A stretch of 60,488 bases of DNA from an uncultured Atopobiaceae bacterium (GTDB lineage Bacteria; Actinomycetota; Coriobacteriia; Coriobacteriales; Atopobiaceae): the NCBI GenBank assembly GCA_947599965.1, contig CANQFP010000003.1:1-60488 (forward strand), read 5' to 3'. Under the pieces are notes generated by a model. That model did not search any database and had not been told where the DNA came from. It saw only the letters and a list, made by a program, of their open reading frames with translations. A program made the position numbers and the translations under genes. The first letter of the stretch is position 1. Each line of letters begins with the position of its first letter. This document shows, piece by piece, positions 58,339-60,488 of this stretch.

Positions 58339-60488
58339 GACGTTCACCTCGCACCGGCACGTCGTGCGCGCCCTCGCGCTCGTGCTTTGCCTCACCTTCG
58401 GGCTCGTTCTGGGCGGCCTCGCTCGGCCTGCTCTTGCGGCGTCCGGCACGTGCACGATCGACGGCCTCACGTTCACCTACACAGGCGACACCGAGGGCGT
58501 CGTCCCCGCCACGGAGAGCCCGGTTGGAAGCGGTCTCATCACACTACGCGCTCCCGCGGGCACGGTCGCCATCTCGGGGACTTCAGACGCCTCCTTCACG
58601 CAGATCGTCGTCGCCAAGGACAACCGGGCGGCGATCGAGCTCGACGGCGTGCACATCGACGAGCTCAACTCCGGGAGCCAACGGCACACCGTGGTCATCG
58701 AGGGTGCAACCGAGCTCACGCTCACGGGAACCAACGTGATCTACGCGGATAAGCGCTACTCCGCCCTCTGGACGCCGAACGAGCTCACCATCACGGGTTC
58801 CGGCTCGCTCGACTGCATCGATTCGGGTAAGGCCAACGCCGCCATCTCCATCATCGCCAAGGATCTGACGATCGGCGAGGCGGCGGGCGATGCTCCCACG
58901 ATCGAGGCCCTCCTCATGGCGGGCACGCTCTACACCACGGGCGTCACGCAGGCCACCGGCACGCTCACCGTGAACGGCGGCACCGTCACGGCGGAGAGCA
59001 CGGCCAACTACCAGCAGGCCATCTCCGCCGGCACGTTCATCCTGAACGACGGCACGGTGACGGCGATGATCAGCGGCCGGCGCTCGGACGCCGTGAGCGC
59101 CAAGGGCGTCCGGGTGCTCGGCGGGTCGCTCACGGCCAAGGGCACGGGCGACACCGGCCACGGCATCGCCGCCGGCAGCCTCACCGTGGCGAAGGGCGGA
59201 ACGAGCGACCCCGTGCTCGATCTGCAGGGGACGGTGAGCGCCGTCGGATGCCCGGTGGTGCTCCGGGCCTCGAGTGCGGACGCGGCGGACTTCTATCCCT
59301 GGCTCGTGCGGGGCGGCACGGATGCGAAGAACTCGACAGCGGTTCCGAGCTCATGGACGGTGCGGTCCTTCGCCGGCGCCGGCAACGCCACGACGGCCGC
59401 GACCTCGGGCATCACCTTCGATTCGACGTGCCTTCTCATAGAGCGGGCCGAGCTCACGAAGCTCTCGTTCACGCCGGCGGCGGATCAGAGCCCCGCGGGC
59501 GGGGATGCCGGTGTGCCCGATGCGCAGACCGCGGGACTCACGGCAGGTGGACGGGTCTATCTCGACCTGACGTATACATTCTCCGTTGGCGGGACGGATG
59601 TTTCCGCCCTCAACTTCGGCTCCACGCCGCTCACCACGTTCTTCCCGGTGAAGTCCCACGTCATCAACCCCGCGGGCAACGCGACGGCCGAGTATGCGGG
59701 TGGCACGCAGGGCTGCCTCGTCATCGGGAGCTCACCGACGGGTCGCACCACCTCGATCGAGCCCAGGTCATGGGGGCTTCTGGACGAGGTCTACGGAACG
59801 CACGTCGATGAGGTCATCACGCCGTGCAGTTTCCCCATGAAGTACGACGTCACGTTCTATATCGGGGCCGATGCCACGTGGACCGGTGGGCCGACGGGCC
59901 CGGTGACTACGAAGGCCGACGGCACATTGGATTCGTCCGTTTCGTGGCTTAGCACGAACCCGACGTTGACTGACCACACGTTCAGCTACTGGCAGATCGA
60001 GGGCGGCGGGATCGTCACCGATCTCGCCTCGCACGTCTTCAATGCCGATACGACGCTCACCGCCGTCTACGCTCAAACCACGGTGAACGTGACCTTCAAC
60101 CCGAACAAAGGGACGTGGGCATCCGGCACCCCGGCAAGCTCGGAACTCACGATTTCCGTGCCGTCGGGTAAAACGGTCAGCGCCCCGGCCACACCGCCCA
60201 CGCGCTCGGATTTCGTGTTCCTCGGTTGGTACACCGGGACGGACTCATCGGCCACCCCCGTCGACTTCACCAAGCCGGTGAGCGCTGCCACCACCTACTA
60301 CGCGCAGTGGGGGAGGCCCGGGCTCGCGTTCGCCACCTCAAGCCAAACCGTGCAGGCGAACCATGAGATCAAACTCACGGTGAGCGCAACGGCTGAGCCG
60401 GAGACCACGGGCCTCGCCGCGCCCACGCCCGTCCCCACGGGGCTCACGGTGTCCGCGAACCCTCCCTGCAGCCTGACCGAGCCCGAGC
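58339..60488 (+). CDS. Large secreted surface protein with beta-helix and InlB-type repeats (partial)
   Basis: The frame is open from ATG 58339 to the window end: 716 complete codons with no stop, so the gene continues outside. Residues 1-35 are a signal peptide (core LALVLCLTFGLVLGGLA, cleavage near ALA-A). Residues about 40-300 carry short beta repeats of the kind TLTVNGGTVTAES and RVLGGSLTAKGTG, suggesting a beta-helix carbohydrate-binding domain. Residues about 495-655 hold Listeria-Bacteroides/InlB-B-type repeats, the second ending FLGWYTGTDSSATPVDF...YYAQW. A C-terminal wall anchor, if any, lies outside. A probable adhesin. The ribosome-binding site is weak. Confidence 0.88.

Noticed and set aside
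1-60488. CRISPR arrays, insertion sequences, integrases, prophage genes
   Set aside because: No evenly spaced repeat units, transposase or integrase motifs, or phage structural genes were seen. The tRNA-Arg has no visible 3'-end duplication downstream that would mark an att site.

Overview
This is a GC-rich bacterial chromosomal window with strong G/C preference at third codon positions, short intergenic gaps and many ATGA/GTGA stop-start overlaps. The gene set is MreBCD-RodA-PBP2 elongation machinery, a compact shikimate/Phe/Tyr cluster, PTS EIIB-like modules, single-chain Fe-S serine dehydratase, GH4 and GH13 glycosidases, a ferredoxin-like aldo/keto reductase and a clostridial-type chorismate synthase. 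This fits an anaerobic actinobacterium, most likely class Coriobacteriia. That placement is inference from gene content and style, not from a marker-gene tree.

Layout. 0-3.5 kb: the tail of a DNA methylase and a GIY-YIG/helicase restriction protein. 3.6-8.3 kb: an alpha/beta hydrolase, a small acidic protein, an orphan cytochrome b-like membrane protein and an unusual alcohol dehydrogenase-aldehyde dehydrogenase fusion. 8.6-15.6 kb: sbcD-sbcC-CDF transporter-Zn alcohol dehydrogenase-second CDF, tightly packed. 15.6-18.6 kb (minus strand): an EIIB-ROK fusion protein and a GH13 alpha-glucosidase. 18.8-23.6 kb: an operon of an SGNH-GNAT fusion, a permuted ATP-grasp enzyme and an HD-domain dNTPase-like protein. 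23.6-33.0 kb (minus strand): an essentially complete aromatic amino-acid pathway in the order DAHP synthase, tyrA, aroB, aroA, aroC, pheA, aroE-aroK fusion, then a PTS EIIB-AroQ fusion. 33.1 kb: tRNA-Arg(CCG). 33.3-38.4 kb: a CtpE-like P-type ATPase overlapping aconitase. 38.5-48.2 kb: zinc-ribbon and TPR membrane proteins, mreB, mreC, mreD, mrdA, rodA and a DUF697-like protein. 48.3-53.2 kb: rplU, rpmA, (serine dehydratase on the minus strand), obgE, proB. 53.2-57.4 kb (minus strand): tenA, a membrane J-domain protein, a GH4 glycosidase and an aldo/keto reductase. 57.5-60.5 kb: a lipoprotein and the 5' part of a large secreted surface protein.

The most distinctive signals are protein fusions. 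Two separate proteins, an AroQ dehydroquinase and a ROK-fold protein, carry PTS EIIB-like domains with the phospho-acceptor cysteine retained, although no sugar permease is nearby. This suggests that PTS phosphorylation state may be read directly by a shikimate enzyme and by a sugar-kinase-fold regulator. Other points are an inverted AdhE-like fusion, an SGNH-GNAT fusion, two CDF transporters lacking the first canonical metal ligand, and an apparent CTG start codon for obgE. Apart from the left-edge restriction genes there is no clear mobile element, prophage or CRISPR array. I could not run searches or structure predictions, so novelty statements are inferences.
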